This document shows positions 27,867-36,719 of a DNA stretch of 64,000 bases, piece by piece. The notes beneath the pieces were generated by a model that was not told where the DNA came from, searched no databases, and worked only from the letters and a program-made list of their open reading frames with translations. Both the position numbers and the translations under genes were made by a program. Within the stretch, counting starts at the first letter, position 1, and every line of letters begins with the position of its first letter. Source of the DNA: AP-15 sp963755435 (GTDB lineage Bacteria > Pseudomonadota > Alphaproteobacteria > ATCC43930 > CGMCC-115725); contig CAVWJX010000007.1 in the NCBI GenBank assembly GCA_963755435.1, positions 124,001-188,000 on the forward strand. The letters are read 5' to 3'.

Positions 27867-28751
27867 TCAGCCGGCGAATTCCGCTTGGTGGTAGCCTTGG
27901 GCGTAGAGCAGACCGGTTAGATCGGCATGGTCGAGACGCCAGCGCGCGGCGGCGGCGACCGCAGGCTTGGCGCGAAAGGCGACGCCGAGCCCGGCGGCCT
28001 CCAGCATGGCGAGGTCGTTGGCCCCGTCGCCGACCGCGATCGCCTGGGCCGGTGCGATGCCCTCGGCCACGGCGAGCGCGGCGAGCGCGTCCCGCTTGCC
28101 GGCGCCGGTGACGATCGGCGGCACCACCTTGCCGGTCAGACGGCCGGCGGCGATCTCCAACCGATTGGCGACGACGTGGTCGAAGCCGAGCGTGCGCGCC
28201 ACTCGCTCGGCAAAGATCGTGAACCCGCCGGTGACGAGTGCTGTTGCCGCACCGGCCCGGCGCATCGTGGCGACCAAGGCTGCGGCTCCGGAGGTCAGGC
28301 GAATCCGCGCCGCCGCCTGGTCGAGAACGCCGGCCTCGACCCCGGCCAGCAGCGCGACGCGGGCCTCAAGCGCGGCGGCAAAGTCGATTTCGCCATTCAT
28401 CGCCCGCCGGGTGATCGCGGCAATCCGCGGGCCGAGCCCGAGGATCAGCGCCAGCTCATCGAGCATCTCGTTTTCGATGATCGTCGATTCGAGGTCGGCG
28501 ACGAGCAGCTGCTTGCGCCGGCCCGCCGCCGGCTGAACCAGGATGTCGACCCGGCCGGCACCGATGACGGCACGCGCGCTGGCGGCGAGAGCCGCGGGAT
28601 TCTCCCCCGCGTCGAAGACCAGTTCGCAGGCTTTGTCCGGCGCGAGCCAGACCGGCGGGGTCGAGACCGCCAGCGCCACGGCGACCGCGGCGGCGTGGTG
28701 CCGCAGGCAGCAATCGCGAGCGGCGCCGATCAAGGTGAGGGCAACGCGCAT
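27867..28751 (-). CDS. serB: Phosphoserine phosphatase
   Basis: This 294-residue protein catalyses the last step of serine synthesis. An N-terminal ACT-like region (about 1-80) precedes a HAD phosphatase domain. Motif I is LLVADLESTIIENEMLDELA, motif II is ALVTGGFTIFAERVA (Thr-Gly-Gly-Phe typical of SerB), and motif IV is AIAVGDGANDLAMLEAAGLG with the conserved GDGANDL. The second Asp of the usual DxDST is Glu here (DLEST). The start ATG at 28751 fits; a longer upstream frame has no support. It is divergent from miaA, 75 bases apart. Confidence 0.93.
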   Translation of the reverse strand: MRVALTLIGAARDCCLRHHAAAVAVALAVSTPPVWLAPDKACELVFDAGENPAALAASARAVIGAGRVDILVQPAAGRRKQLLVADLESTIIENEMLDELALILGLGPRIAAITRRAMNGEIDFAAALEARVALLAGVEAGVLDQAAARIRLTSGAAALVATMRRAGAATALVTGGFTIFAERVARTLGFDHVVANRLEIAAGRLTGKVVPPIVTGAGKRDALAALAVAEGIAPAQAIAVGDGANDLAMLEAAGLGVAFRAKPAVAAAARWRLDHADLTGLLYAQGYHQAEFAG

Positions 28752-28826
28752 CAAGGAACGTCCTACGCCCCTCGGCCGAGCGGCGACAAGCGGCGCGACG
28801 CGGACCTGGCGAAAGCATGGTCGCCA

Positions 28827-29762
28827 ATGCCGCCCGTGGTGGTCATCGCCGGTCCGACGGCGAGCGGCAAATCGGTATTGGCCGTTGAGCTGGCGGCGGA
28901 TCTGGGTGCCACCGTCATCAACGCCGACGCGCTGCAATGCTATCGCGACCTGCAGATCCTGACCGCACGGCCAGACCGCGTCGCCATCGAGCGGGCGCCG
29001 CATCGGCTCTACGGTGTTCTCGATGCGGCCGAGCGCGGCTCGGTCGGCAACTGGCGCGGCCGGGCGGTCGCCGAGATCGCCGCCGCCGCGCAGTCCGGCC
29101 GGCTGGCCCTGGTGGTCGGCGGCACCGGCCTTTACATCCGGGCGCTGACCCACGGGCTGGCGCCGTTTCCGGTGATCCCCGAGCCGGTCCGGGCGCAGGC
29201 GCAGGCGCTCTACCGGCGGCTCGGCGGTGCGGCGTTTCGCCGGCGCCTGGCCGAGCTCGATCCCGTAGCCGCCGAACGGCTCCCGGCCGGGGATAGCCAG
29301 CGGCTGGTGCGCGCCTATGCGATGGTGCACGCCACCGGACGGCCGATCGGCGCGTGGCGCGCGCGGCCGCATGCGCCGCTCGCCTGCCGCATCGCCACGA
29401 TCCTGTTGATGCCGCCGCGCGAACGGCTCTACGCCGCCTGCGACGCGCGGTTTGCCGCGATGATCGACGCCGGCGCACTCGCCGAGGCGGCGGCGCTGAT
29501 GGCGCGCGAGCTCGCCTCCGACCTGCCGGCGCTGAAAGCGTTGGGGCTGCCCGAGCTGATGCGACATCTGCGCGGCGAGACCTCGCTTGCCGAGGCGGTC
29601 GCCGCGGCCCAGCGCGCCACGCGCCACTATGCCAAGCGGCAGACGACCTGGTTTCGCCATCAGCTCGCCGCCGACCTGATTCTGGACGAGCAATTTTCGG
29701 AAAGTTTGTTGCGCCGCTCACGCCAGTTTATTCGTGAGTTTCTGTTGACCGGCCCGGAATAG
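28827..29762 (+). CDS. miaA: tRNA dimethylallyltransferase
   Basis: This 311-residue enzyme adds a dimethylallyl group to A37 of tRNAs reading UNN codons. The P-loop is VVVIAGPTASGKSVLAVELA, followed by VINADALQCYRDLQILTARP and YGVLDAAERGSVGNW. Then come the substrate motif LVVGGTGLYIRALTHGLAPF and, at the C-terminus, LKALGLPELMRHLRG and ATRHYAKRQTTWFRHQ, all family signatures. The usual DxxQVY after the P-loop reads DALQCY. The start ATG 28827 is the only in-frame start near the P-loop. Confidence 0.96.
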   Translation: MPPVVVIAGPTASGKSVLAVELAADLGATVINADALQCYRDLQILTARPDRVAIERAPHRLYGVLDAAERGSVGNWRGRAVAEIAAAAQSGRLALVVGGTGLYIRALTHGLAPFPVIPEPVRAQAQALYRRLGGAAFRRRLAELDPVAAERLPAGDSQRLVRAYAMVHATGRPIGAWRARPHAPLACRIATILLMPPRERLYAACDARFAAMIDAGALAEAAALMARELASDLPALKALGLPELMRHLRGETSLAEAVAAAQRATRHYAKRQTTWFRHQLAADLILDEQFSESLLRRSRQFIREFLLTGPE

Positions 29763-29869
29763 CTGATTAGGTTGCCGGCCCCGCCTTAAGGGTGATGGTG
29801 CCTCGGCGGTTCATTTCCGGGCGTTTTGCCGACCGCGAAGGCGGATTGTTGTGCAACAGGAGCATGGTC

Positions 29870-31657
29870 ATGTCGGCCGAGCCGATCAGCGGAGCAGAAA
29901 TCGTCATCAAGGCGCTCGTCGACCAGGGCGTCGATGTCGTTTTCGGCTATCCCGGCGGCGCGGTACTGCCGATCTATGACGCGCTCTTCAAGCAGAACGC
30001 GCTGCGCCACATCCTGGTGCGCCAGGAAGGTGGCGCGGTGCATGCCGCCGAGGGCTATGCGCGCTCGACCGGGCGGGTCGGCGTCGTTCTGGTGACCAGC
30101 GGCCCCGGCGCCACCAATGCGGTCACCGGGCTCACCGACGCCTTGATGGATTCGGTGCCGGTAGTGTGCCTGACCGGGCAGGTGCCGACTCATCTGATCG
30201 GCAATGATGCATTCCAGGAAGCCGACACCACCGGCATCACCCGGCCTTGCACCAAGCACAATTACCTGGTCAAGGATGTGCGCGAACTGGCACGCACGCT
30301 GCACGAGGCGTTTTATGTCGCCAGCAGCGGCCGGCCGGGGCCGGTGGTGGTCGATCTGCCGAAGGACATCCTGTTCGCGCTCGGCCCCTACAGCCTGCCC
30401 CAGGACGGGCGGCACAAGAGCTACCGCCCGCAGCTTCTGCCTGATCCGGCGCGTATCGCCGAGGCCGCCCGGATGATCGCCGCGGCCAAGCGGCCGCTGT
30501 TCTACGGCGGCGGCGGGCTGATCAATTCCGGCCCCGAGGCCTGCGCCGATTTTACCGAACTGGTGCGCGCCACCGATGCGCCGTGCACCTTGACCTTGAT
30601 GGGCCTGGGTGCGCTTCCGGCCAGCGACCCGCACTTTCTCGGCATGGTCGGCATGCACGGCACCTACGAGGCCAACCTGGCGATGCATGGTTGCGATCTG
30701 ATGATCGCGGTCGGCGCCCGCTTCGACGACCGGGTGACCGGCCGCCTCAACGCGTTTTCGCCCGGCTCGAAAAAAATCCACATCGACATCGACCCGTCGT
30801 CCATCAACAAGAACGTGCGCGTCGATCTGCCAATCCTCGGCGATGCCGGGGCGGCGATGACGGCGCTGCTCGCCGCCTGGAGATCGGCGCAGACAAAGGC
30901 GCGAACAAATGCGCCGGTGGGTGATGCCCCGGCCGCGCGCGCGCAGTGGTGGCGCACGATCGAGGGCTGGCGCGCCCGCGACTGCCTGCGCTACGACAAC
31001 AGCCGCCGCGATGTGATCAAGCCGCAATATGCGCTCGAACGGCTCTATGCGCAGACCGGCGGGCGCGACCTCTACATCACCACTGAGGTCGGCCAGCACC
31101 AGATGTGGGCGGCGCAGTATCTGAAGTTCGAAGAGCCGTATCGCTGGATGACTTCGGGCGGGCTCGGCACCATGGGCTACGGCCTGCCGGCGGCGGTTGG
31201 GGTGCAGATCGCCCATCCCGAGGCGCTGGTCATCGACGTCGCCGGCGAGGCCTCGATCCTGATGAACATCCAGGAGATGTCGACCATCGCCCAATACCGT
31301 TTGCCGGTCAAAGTATTCATTTTGAACAACCAATATATGGGTATGGTCCGCCAATGGCAGGAATTGCTGCATGGCGGCCGCTATTCCGAGAGCTACACTG
31401 CGGCCCTTCCAGATTTCGTCAAATTGGCTGAGGCTTTCGGCGCTTCGGGGCGGCAGGTGGAGAATCCGGCCGAGCTCGACGACGCGATCGCCTGGATGCT
31501 GGAGACGCCGGGTGCGGCGATCCTCGACGTCGCCGTCGACCGTGCCGAGAACTGCTTTCCGATGATCCCCTCTGGCGCCGCGCACAACGAAATGCTGCTC
31601 GGCCCTGAGGACGAGGCCCAAAAACCGGTCTCCGAAGAGGGCATGGTGCTGGTGTGA
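29870..31657 (+). CDS. ilvI: Acetolactate synthase, large (catalytic) subunit
   Basis: The product has 595 residues and catalyses the first shared step of valine, leucine and isoleucine synthesis. The thiamine-diphosphate domain starts ISGAEIVIKALVDQGVDVVF with FGYPGGAVLPIYDAL and the catalytic Glu in LVRQEGGAVHAAEGYA. The FAD domain covers about 190-340. The C-terminal cofactor motif is AGEASILMNIQEMSTIAQYR followed by FILNNQYMGMVRQWQ, where the usual GDG reads GEA. Start choice: AGGAG at 29858-29862 sits seven bases before ATG 29870, whereas the frame also opens at 29792 and 29864. ilvH and ilvC follow. Confidence 0.95.
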   Translation: MSAEPISGAEIVIKALVDQGVDVVFGYPGGAVLPIYDALFKQNALRHILVRQEGGAVHAAEGYARSTGRVGVVLVTSGPGATNAVTGLTDALMDSVPVVCLTGQVPTHLIGNDAFQEADTTGITRPCTKHNYLVKDVRELARTLHEAFYVASSGRPGPVVVDLPKDILFALGPYSLPQDGRHKSYRPQLLPDPARIAEAARMIAAAKRPLFYGGGGLINSGPEACADFTELVRATDAPCTLTLMGLGALPASDPHFLGMVGMHGTYEANLAMHGCDLMIAVGARFDDRVTGRLNAFSPGSKKIHIDIDPSSINKNVRVDLPILGDAGAAMTALLAAWRSAQTKARTNAPVGDAPAARAQWWRTIEGWRARDCLRYDNSRRDVIKPQYALERLYAQTGGRDLYITTEVGQHQMWAAQYLKFEEPYRWMTSGGLGTMGYGLPAAVGVQIAHPEALVIDVAGEASILMNIQEMSTIAQYRLPVKVFILNNQYMGMVRQWQELLHGGRYSESYTAALPDFVKLAEAFGASGRQVENPAELDDAIAWMLETPGAAILDVAVDRAENCFPMIPSGAAHNEMLLGPEDEAQKPVSEEGMVLV

Positions 31658-31688
31658 GCGCGGATCGCCGATGGAACGGAAGATGATT

Positions 31689-31830
31689 GTCATTCCGGAA
31701 CGGCCCGCAGGGCCGTGTCGGGAACCGATGAACGCCGACTATGAGAAATGCGCACTATCGGTCGTGCAACATCGGTCAGGACCGTGTTCATCGGTTTCGG
31801 GCTCGCCGCTGCGCGGCGCCCCGGAATGAC
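31689..31830. repeat. GTCATTCCGG...CCGGAATGAC long palindromic element, copy 2
   Basis: This 142-bp inverted repeat runs from GTCATTCCGG to CCGGAATGAC. Its right arm, read in reverse, matches the left arm of the copy at 8181-8302: GTCATTCCGGGGCG, a variable hairpin, then CCGATGAACAC. Each arm contains a nested hairpin (for example CGGCCCGCAGGGCCG). It fills nearly all of the ilvI-ilvH spacer and ends 14 bases before the ilvH start codon. Confidence 0.8.
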
Positions 31831-31844
31831 GGACTGGTAATACG

Positions 31845-32369
31845 GTGGCTGAGATCGAACGCCATACCGTCGCCGTGCTGGTCGACAACGAGCCCGGCAT
31901 CCTCGCCCGCGTCGTCGGCCTGTTTTCCGGGCGCGGCTACAATATCGAGAGCCTGACCGTCGCCGAGATCGACCGCCGCAACCGCCTGTCGCGGATCACC
32001 ATCGTGACCTCCGGCACGCGGATGATCATCGAGCAGATCAAAGCGCAATTGTCGCGACTGGTGCCGGTGCACCAGGTTCACGATTTGACCGATGAGGGGC
32101 CCTTCGTCGAACGCGAGATGATGCTGGTCAAGGTTGCTGGCAAAGGCGAGGGGCGCATCGAATCGCTGCGCCTGGCCGACATCTTCCGCGCCCGCGTCGT
32201 CGATTCGACGACCGACAGCTTTGTCTTTGAGATGACCGGCTCGGCTGAGAAATTGAACGCCTTTGTCGCGCTGATGGAGCCATTGGGACTCGTCGAAATC
32301 TCGCGCACCGGCGCTGTCGCGATCGCCCGCGGGGCGGCGAGTTTTAAACACGGCAACGGCGCGAATTAG
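31845..32369 (+). CDS. ilvH: Acetolactate synthase, small (regulatory) subunit
   Basis: The product has 174 residues. An ACT domain at the start has TVAVLVDNEPGILARVVGLF and GYNIESLTVAEID, the valine-binding region that gives feedback control. The second half (ALIKVAGKG-like LVKVAGKGEGRIESLRLADI, then SFVFEMTGSAEKLNAFVALM) is the C-terminal activation domain. The start is GTG 31845 with no clear Shine-Dalgarno; the repeat at 31689-31830 ends just before it, so translation may depend on coupling or on sequence brought by the repeat. Confidence 0.95.
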   Translation: MAEIERHTVAVLVDNEPGILARVVGLFSGRGYNIESLTVAEIDRRNRLSRITIVTSGTRMIIEQIKAQLSRLVPVHQVHDLTDEGPFVEREMMLVKVAGKGEGRIESLRLADIFRARVVDSTTDSFVFEMTGSAEKLNAFVALMEPLGLVEISRTGAVAIARGAASFKHGNGAN

Positions 32370-32390
32370 GGCAGTCTGCATTTAGTCCAC

Positions 32391-32419
32391 GTCATTCCCG
32401 CGAGAGCGGGAACCCAGGG
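32391..32419. repeat. GTCATTCCCGC-type repeat fragment upstream of ilvC
   Basis: GTCATTCCCGCGAGAGCGGGAACCCAGGG contains a hairpin CCCGC-GAGA-GCGGG. It is the left half of the common GTCATTCCCGC...GCGGGAATGAC intergenic repeat; the right half is not present within the following 70 bases in recognisable form. It lies in the ilvH-ilvC spacer and is related in outer sequence to the longer elements at 8181 and 31689. Confidence 0.55.
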
Positions 32420-32492
32420 CCACCGCTCCCGGCGCTCGCCCTGGACCCTCGCTTTGGCGAGGGCGGCGGTATCCCCGGAGAGGAGGCCGGAC

Positions 32493-33512
32493 ATGCGTGT
32501 GTATTACGACCGCGATGCGGATGTGAACTTGGTCAAGTCGAAAAAGGTTGCGGTCATCGGTTACGGCAGCCAGGGCCATGCCCACGCCAACAATCTGCGC
32601 GACAGCGGGGTCAAGGATGTGGTCGTGGCCTTGCGCCCGGGCTCGGCCTCGGCGCAAAAGGCAGAGACCGCCGGCTTCAAGGTCATGACCAATGCCGAGG
32701 CCGCGAAATGGGCCGACCTGGTCATGATCCTGGCGCCCGACGAGCTGCAGGCGGCGCTCTACAATGGCGAATTGCGCCCCAACATGCGCCAGGGCACGGC
32801 GCTCGCCGTGGCGCACGGGCTCAGCATCCACTTCCGGCTGATCGAGGCGCGCCCCGACATGGACGTGTTCATGATCGCGCCGAAGGGGCCGGGCCATACC
32901 GTGCGCTCGGAATATCTGCGCGGCGGCGGGGTCCCGTGCCTCGTCGCGGTCGAGCAGAACCCGTCCGGCAACGCGCTCGAATTGGCGCTCAGTTATGCCT
33001 CGGCGATCGGCGGCGGGCGCGCCGGGGTGATCGAGACGACCTTCCGCGAGGAATGCGAGACCGACCTCTTCGGCGAGCAGTCGGTCTTGTGCGGCGGGCT
33101 GACCTCGCTGATCCTCGCCGGGTTCGAGACCCTGGTCGAGGCCGGCTATGCGCCGGAGATGGCCTATTTCGAATGTTGCCACGAGGTCAAGCTGATCGTC
33201 GACCTGATCTATGAGGGCGGTATCGCCAACATGCGCTATTCGGTGTCGAACACCGCCGAATACGGCGATTACTCGCGTGGCCCGAGGGTGATCGACGAGC
33301 ATGTGCGCGCCGAGATGAAGAAAATCCTCGGCGACATCCAATCGGGCCGCTTCGCCCGCGAATGGGTGCTCGAAAACACCGCCGGCCAACCAAGCTTCAA
33401 GGCGCTGCGCCGGCGTGCCGCCGAACACGAAATCGAAAAGGTCGGCGAGAAATTGCGCGCGATGATGCCGTGGATCAGCGAGAACCGCCTGGTCGACAAG
33501 ACCCGCAACTGA
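32493..33512 (+). CDS. ilvC: Ketol-acid reductoisomerase (class I, NADPH)
   Basis: This 339-residue class I enzyme converts acetolactate to dihydroxyisovalerate. It starts MRVYYDRDADVNLVKSKKVA. The Rossmann motif is VIGYGSQGHAHANNLRDSG, and the RPGSAS loop that binds the NADPH phosphate follows. Metal ligands lie in ETDLFGEQSVLCGG and in the C-terminal knotted domain (YEGGIANMRYSVSNTAEYGD). The ATG at 32493 has GGAGAGGAGG just upstream, which decides the start against the earlier TTG 32454. Confidence 0.98.
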   Translation: MRVYYDRDADVNLVKSKKVAVIGYGSQGHAHANNLRDSGVKDVVVALRPGSASAQKAETAGFKVMTNAEAAKWADLVMILAPDELQAALYNGELRPNMRQGTALAVAHGLSIHFRLIEARPDMDVFMIAPKGPGHTVRSEYLRGGGVPCLVAVEQNPSGNALELALSYASAIGGGRAGVIETTFREECETDLFGEQSVLCGGLTSLILAGFETLVEAGYAPEMAYFECCHEVKLIVDLIYEGGIANMRYSVSNTAEYGDYSRGPRVIDEHVRAEMKKILGDIQSGRFAREWVLENTAGQPSFKALRRRAAEHEIEKVGEKLRAMMPWISENRLVDKTRN

Positions 33513-33516
33513 GCTG

Positions 33517-33533
33517 CCGCCCGTCGGGCGGCG
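33517..33533. terminator. Possible stem-loop terminator after ilvC
   Basis: GCCGCCC-GTC-GGGCGGC is a perfect 7-bp stem with a 3-base loop, four bases after the ilvC stop. A clear T-run is missing (GGCTTGCCC follows), so it may be an attenuated or Rho-assisted end of the ilv transcript. Confidence 0.4.
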
Positions 33534-33614
33534 GCTTGCCCGCAGGAGCGCCGACCGCGCTTACCAAAAATAAACCAATTTAAAGTTGTATGCCGGGTGG
33601 AAGGCGGTCCGGCA

Positions 33615-35189
33615 ATGCGCTTTGCGGTAAGATCGTTCGGTTCGCTGCGGGGACTGCTGGTCGTGATGATCGCGGCGCCGGTCGTGCCGACGATCGCGTC
33701 GTCGATCCTGGTTCTGGTGCGCCTCGCGCATGGCCGGCACGCGGCGAACACGGTTGCCCATATCGCGCTTGCCGGCATGGGTTTGCGGATCGTGGGCGGC
33801 GGCCTGGCGTTGTGGGTGGCCGGCCGGCTGATCCGCGCGACGCGGCTCTTGTCGCGCGCGGCCGGAGCGCTCGACGCCGGTGCGGCGCCGGTGGAAACCC
33901 GCTCGGGCATCGGCGAAATCGACGATGTGCTCAAAGCGATCGGCCAGGCGGCCCGGTCTTTGCGGCGGCGTTCGCAAGCCTACGAGAACGCGGAGGCGGC
34001 GCGCCGCGACAGCGAAACGCGCCTCTCCGATTTTGCCGAGAGCGGATCGGATTGGTATTGGGAAACCGACCGGGAGCATCGCTTCAGCTATCTGTCCGAT
34101 CGCATCCGGGTGTTCGGCCAGGATCCGACCAGCCGGCTTGGCCGCGCCCGCTGGGAGCTGGTCGCCGAAGCGGGCAGCGAGCCCGAGAAATGGCGCAACC
34201 ACCGGGCCACCTTGGAGCGGCACGAGGCCTTTCGCGAATTTGTCTATACAAGAAAGGTCGGCAACGATCCGGTGCAGACGGTTTCGGTCAGCGGCAAGCC
34301 GATTTTCGGCGCGTCGGGCGAGTTCTGCGGCTACCGTGGAACCGCGCGCGACATCACCGAGCAGGTGCGGGCCGAGCGTGAGCTGCGCGCGGCCAAGGCC
34401 GGAGCGGAGGCGGCAAACCTGGCCAAATCGCGGTTTCTCGCCAATATGAGCCATGAGCTGCGCACCCCGCTGAACGCAATCTTGGGCTTTTCCGAAATGC
34501 TGGAGCGGGGCACGGCCGGAGCGCTGCAAGACCGACAGCAGGAATACATCGGCTACATCCGCCAGAGCGGATCACATCTGCTCGACATCATCAACGAGAT
34601 CCTCGATCTGGCCAAAATCGACGCTGGCAAGCTCGACCTCGAAGAAGACGCGCCGATCGAGCTGCACGCTCTTGCCGATGCCTGCATCGCCCTGGTCGCC
34701 GAGCGCGCTGAAACCGGCATGCTGAAGCTGTCGCTGCACGTCGAGCACGCGATGCCGCGGCTCGTCGCCAACTCGACCCGGCTCAAGCAGATCCTGCTGA
34801 ACCTGCTCGACAACGCGGTCAAGTTCACCGATCCCGGCGGCGCCGTCACCCTTGCCATCCGGCGCGGCGCCGATGGCGGCGTCGAATTCGAGGTGCGCGA
34901 TACCGGATTGGGCATGACCGCGCGCGAGATCGAGATCGCGCTCGAGCCGTTCGGCCAGGTCGACACCGGCCTCGCCCGCCGGCGCGCGGGCGCCGGTCTC
35001 GGGCTGCCGCTGGCCCGTCGGCTGACCGAATTGCATGGCGGTGGTCTTCGGATCGACAGCGAGCCGGGCCGAGGCACGCGGATGGTTGTCAAGCTGCCGC
35101 CGAGCCGGGTATTCACCGGATCGGCTCTATCCCCGACCGCCGCCGAGGCGTGTCGGCGCGTGTCAATTTCGGTCGCCGCCGCTGGCTAG
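33615..35189 (+). CDS. Membrane PAS-domain sensor histidine kinase (orphan)
   Basis: The product has about 524 residues. Two N-terminal membrane segments (LLVVMIAAPVVPTIASSIL and IALAGMGLRIVGGGLALWVA) surround a very short periplasmic loop, followed by a HAMP-like linker. A PAS domain runs from about residue 135 (SDWYWETDREHRFSYLS) to 255 (GYRGTARDITEQV). The kinase core has the phospho-accepting His280 in NMSHELRTPLNAILGF, N box LLNLLDNAVKFTDPGG, G1 VRDTGLGM and G2 GAGLGLPLARRLTELHGG. No response regulator is adjacent, so the partner is unknown. The start ATG 33615 is preferred over GTG 33597 because GGAAGGCGG lies upstream. Confidence 0.9.
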   Translation: MRFAVRSFGSLRGLLVVMIAAPVVPTIASSILVLVRLAHGRHAANTVAHIALAGMGLRIVGGGLALWVAGRLIRATRLLSRAAGALDAGAAPVETRSGIGEIDDVLKAIGQAARSLRRRSQAYENAEAARRDSETRLSDFAESGSDWYWETDREHRFSYLSDRIRVFGQDPTSRLGRARWELVAEAGSEPEKWRNHRATLERHEAFREFVYTRKVGNDPVQTVSVSGKPIFGASGEFCGYRGTARDITEQVRAERELRAAKAGAEAANLAKSRFLANMSHELRTPLNAILGFSEMLERGTAGALQDRQQEYIGYIRQSGSHLLDIINEILDLAKIDAGKLDLEEDAPIELHALADACIALVAERAETGMLKLSLHVEHAMPRLVANSTRLKQILLNLLDNAVKFTDPGGAVTLAIRRGADGGVEFEVRDTGLGMTAREIEIALEPFGQVDTGLARRRAGAGLGLPLARRLTELHGGGLRIDSEPGRGTRMVVKLPPSRVFTGSALSPTAAEACRRVSISVAAAG

Positions 35190-35226
35190 AAGCGGCCGAC
35201 CCGATCTGCCGGGCTCTGCGACGCCG

Positions 35227-36693
35227 ATGCGCGTTCTCCATGTCAGCGCCGAGCTCTATCCGTGGGTCAAGTCGGGCGGGCTCGGCGATGTCGCCGCGGC
35301 GCTGCCCCCGGCGTTGCGCGCGCTCGGCGTCGAAATTCGCCTGTTGCTGCCGGGATTTACCGGGTTTCTCGACGCATTCTCCGAGATCGCCGATGTCGTC
35401 AGGCTGTCGACGCCGTTCGCGCCGGAACGGGTGCGGGTGGCTCTGGCCCGCCTGCCCGGCACCGAGCAATTCGCCTATCTCGTTGACCATCCGCCATTCT
35501 ACGACCGGCCCGGCAACCCCTACGCGGCTCCGGATGGCACCGATTGGCCCGATAATCATCGCCGTTTCGGACTGTTCGGCTGGATTGCGGCGGCGCTTGC
35601 CCGCGGCGCCGATCCTCGCTGGCGACCTGATATCCTGCATTGCCACGATTGGCACGCCGGTCTGGCGCCGGCCTATCTCGCCGCAGCCTCGCCTGCCGAT
35701 CGCCCGGCCGCGACGGTGTTCACGATCCACAACATCGCCTATCGCGGGCTGTTTGCGCCCGATACTTTCCTGGAGCTAGGACTGCCGGCCGGATTCTTTG
35801 CGATCGACGGCGTCGAGTTCTACGGGCAGGTTTCGTTCCTCAAGGCCGGGCTGTTTTACGCCGATCGCCTGACCACGGTCAGCCCGACCTATGCGCGCGA
35901 GATCGAGACCCCGGATTTCGCCTGGGGCCTCGATGGTCTGCTGCGCAGCCGCGCCGGGGTCCTGACCGGGATCTTGAACGGGGTCGATCGGCAGGTCTGG
36001 AATCCGCGGCACGACCCGAACCTGCCGCAAGCTTACGGCGTCGACGATGCGGCAGCCGGCAAATTAGCGGCTAAGACGACGCTGCGCCGCCGCCTCGGGC
36101 TGGAGCAGCGTGCCGCAGCGCCACTGTTCGGGGCGGTGAGCCGGCTGACCCCGCAAAAGGGCCTCGATCTGCTGCTCGCGGTGGTGCCGCAGCTGGTGGC
36201 GAGCGGCGGCCAGCTGGCCCTGCTCGGCGCCGGCGACGCCGATCTCGAACGCGGCTTTGCGGCGGTGGCGCAAGCGCATCCGGGGTCGGTCGCGGTCGAG
36301 GTCGGGTATGACGAGCCGCTCTCGCATCTGATCATCGGCGGCGCCGACATCGTGGTCATGCCGTCGCGTTTCGAGCCGTGCGGCCTCACCCAGCTCTATG
36401 CGCTGTGCTATGGCAGCTTGCCGCTGGTGCATCGGGTCGGCGGGCTCGCCGATACCGTCGTCGGTGCCGACCGGACGACCCTGGCGGACGGGACCGCGAC
36501 CGGGTTCAGCTTTGACGACGAGAGCCCGCAGGCGCTGCTGGCGGCGATCGAACGGGCCATCGCGTTGTTTGGCGCGCCGTCCTCATGGCGGCGGCTGATG
36601 CGCCGGGCGATGACCCGAGACTTCAGCTGGGAAGCCGCCGCCCGCCAGTACCTGGCGCTCTATCGCAGCTTGCGGCCGGACCTGCCATCCTAG
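35227..36693 (+). CDS. glgA: Glycogen synthase (ADP-glucose)
   Basis: This 488-residue GT5 glycosyltransferase extends alpha-1,4-glucan chains from ADP-glucose. The start MRVLHVSAELYPWVKSGGLG carries Lys15 of the KxGGL sugar-nucleotide motif. DILHCHDWHAGLAPAYL and VFTIHNIAYRGLF follow, with FLKAGLFYADRLTTVSPTYA and GILNGVDRQVWNP. The C-terminal catalytic motif is MPSRFEPCGLTQLYALCYGS. No other glg genes are next to it in the window. A longer upstream frame (from 35035) overlaps the kinase gene and is not supported. Confidence 0.96.
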   Translation: MRVLHVSAELYPWVKSGGLGDVAAALPPALRALGVEIRLLLPGFTGFLDAFSEIADVVRLSTPFAPERVRVALARLPGTEQFAYLVDHPPFYDRPGNPYAAPDGTDWPDNHRRFGLFGWIAAALARGADPRWRPDILHCHDWHAGLAPAYLAAASPADRPAATVFTIHNIAYRGLFAPDTFLELGLPAGFFAIDGVEFYGQVSFLKAGLFYADRLTTVSPTYAREIETPDFAWGLDGLLRSRAGVLTGILNGVDRQVWNPRHDPNLPQAYGVDDAAAGKLAAKTTLRRRLGLEQRAAAPLFGAVSRLTPQKGLDLLLAVVPQLVASGGQLALLGAGDADLERGFAAVAQAHPGSVAVEVGYDEPLSHLIIGGADIVVMPSRFEPCGLTQLYALCYGSLPLVHRVGGLADTVVGADRTTLADGTATGFSFDDESPQALLAAIERAIALFGAPSSWRRLMRRAMTRDFSWEAAARQYLALYRSLRPDLPS

Positions 36694-36719
36694 GCTAGAC
36701 ATCAGAGAAGCGGTTTGAA

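Noticed and set aside
28752..29693. Upstream extension of serB
   Set aside because: It lies antisense to miaA and has no domain; SerB starts at 28751.
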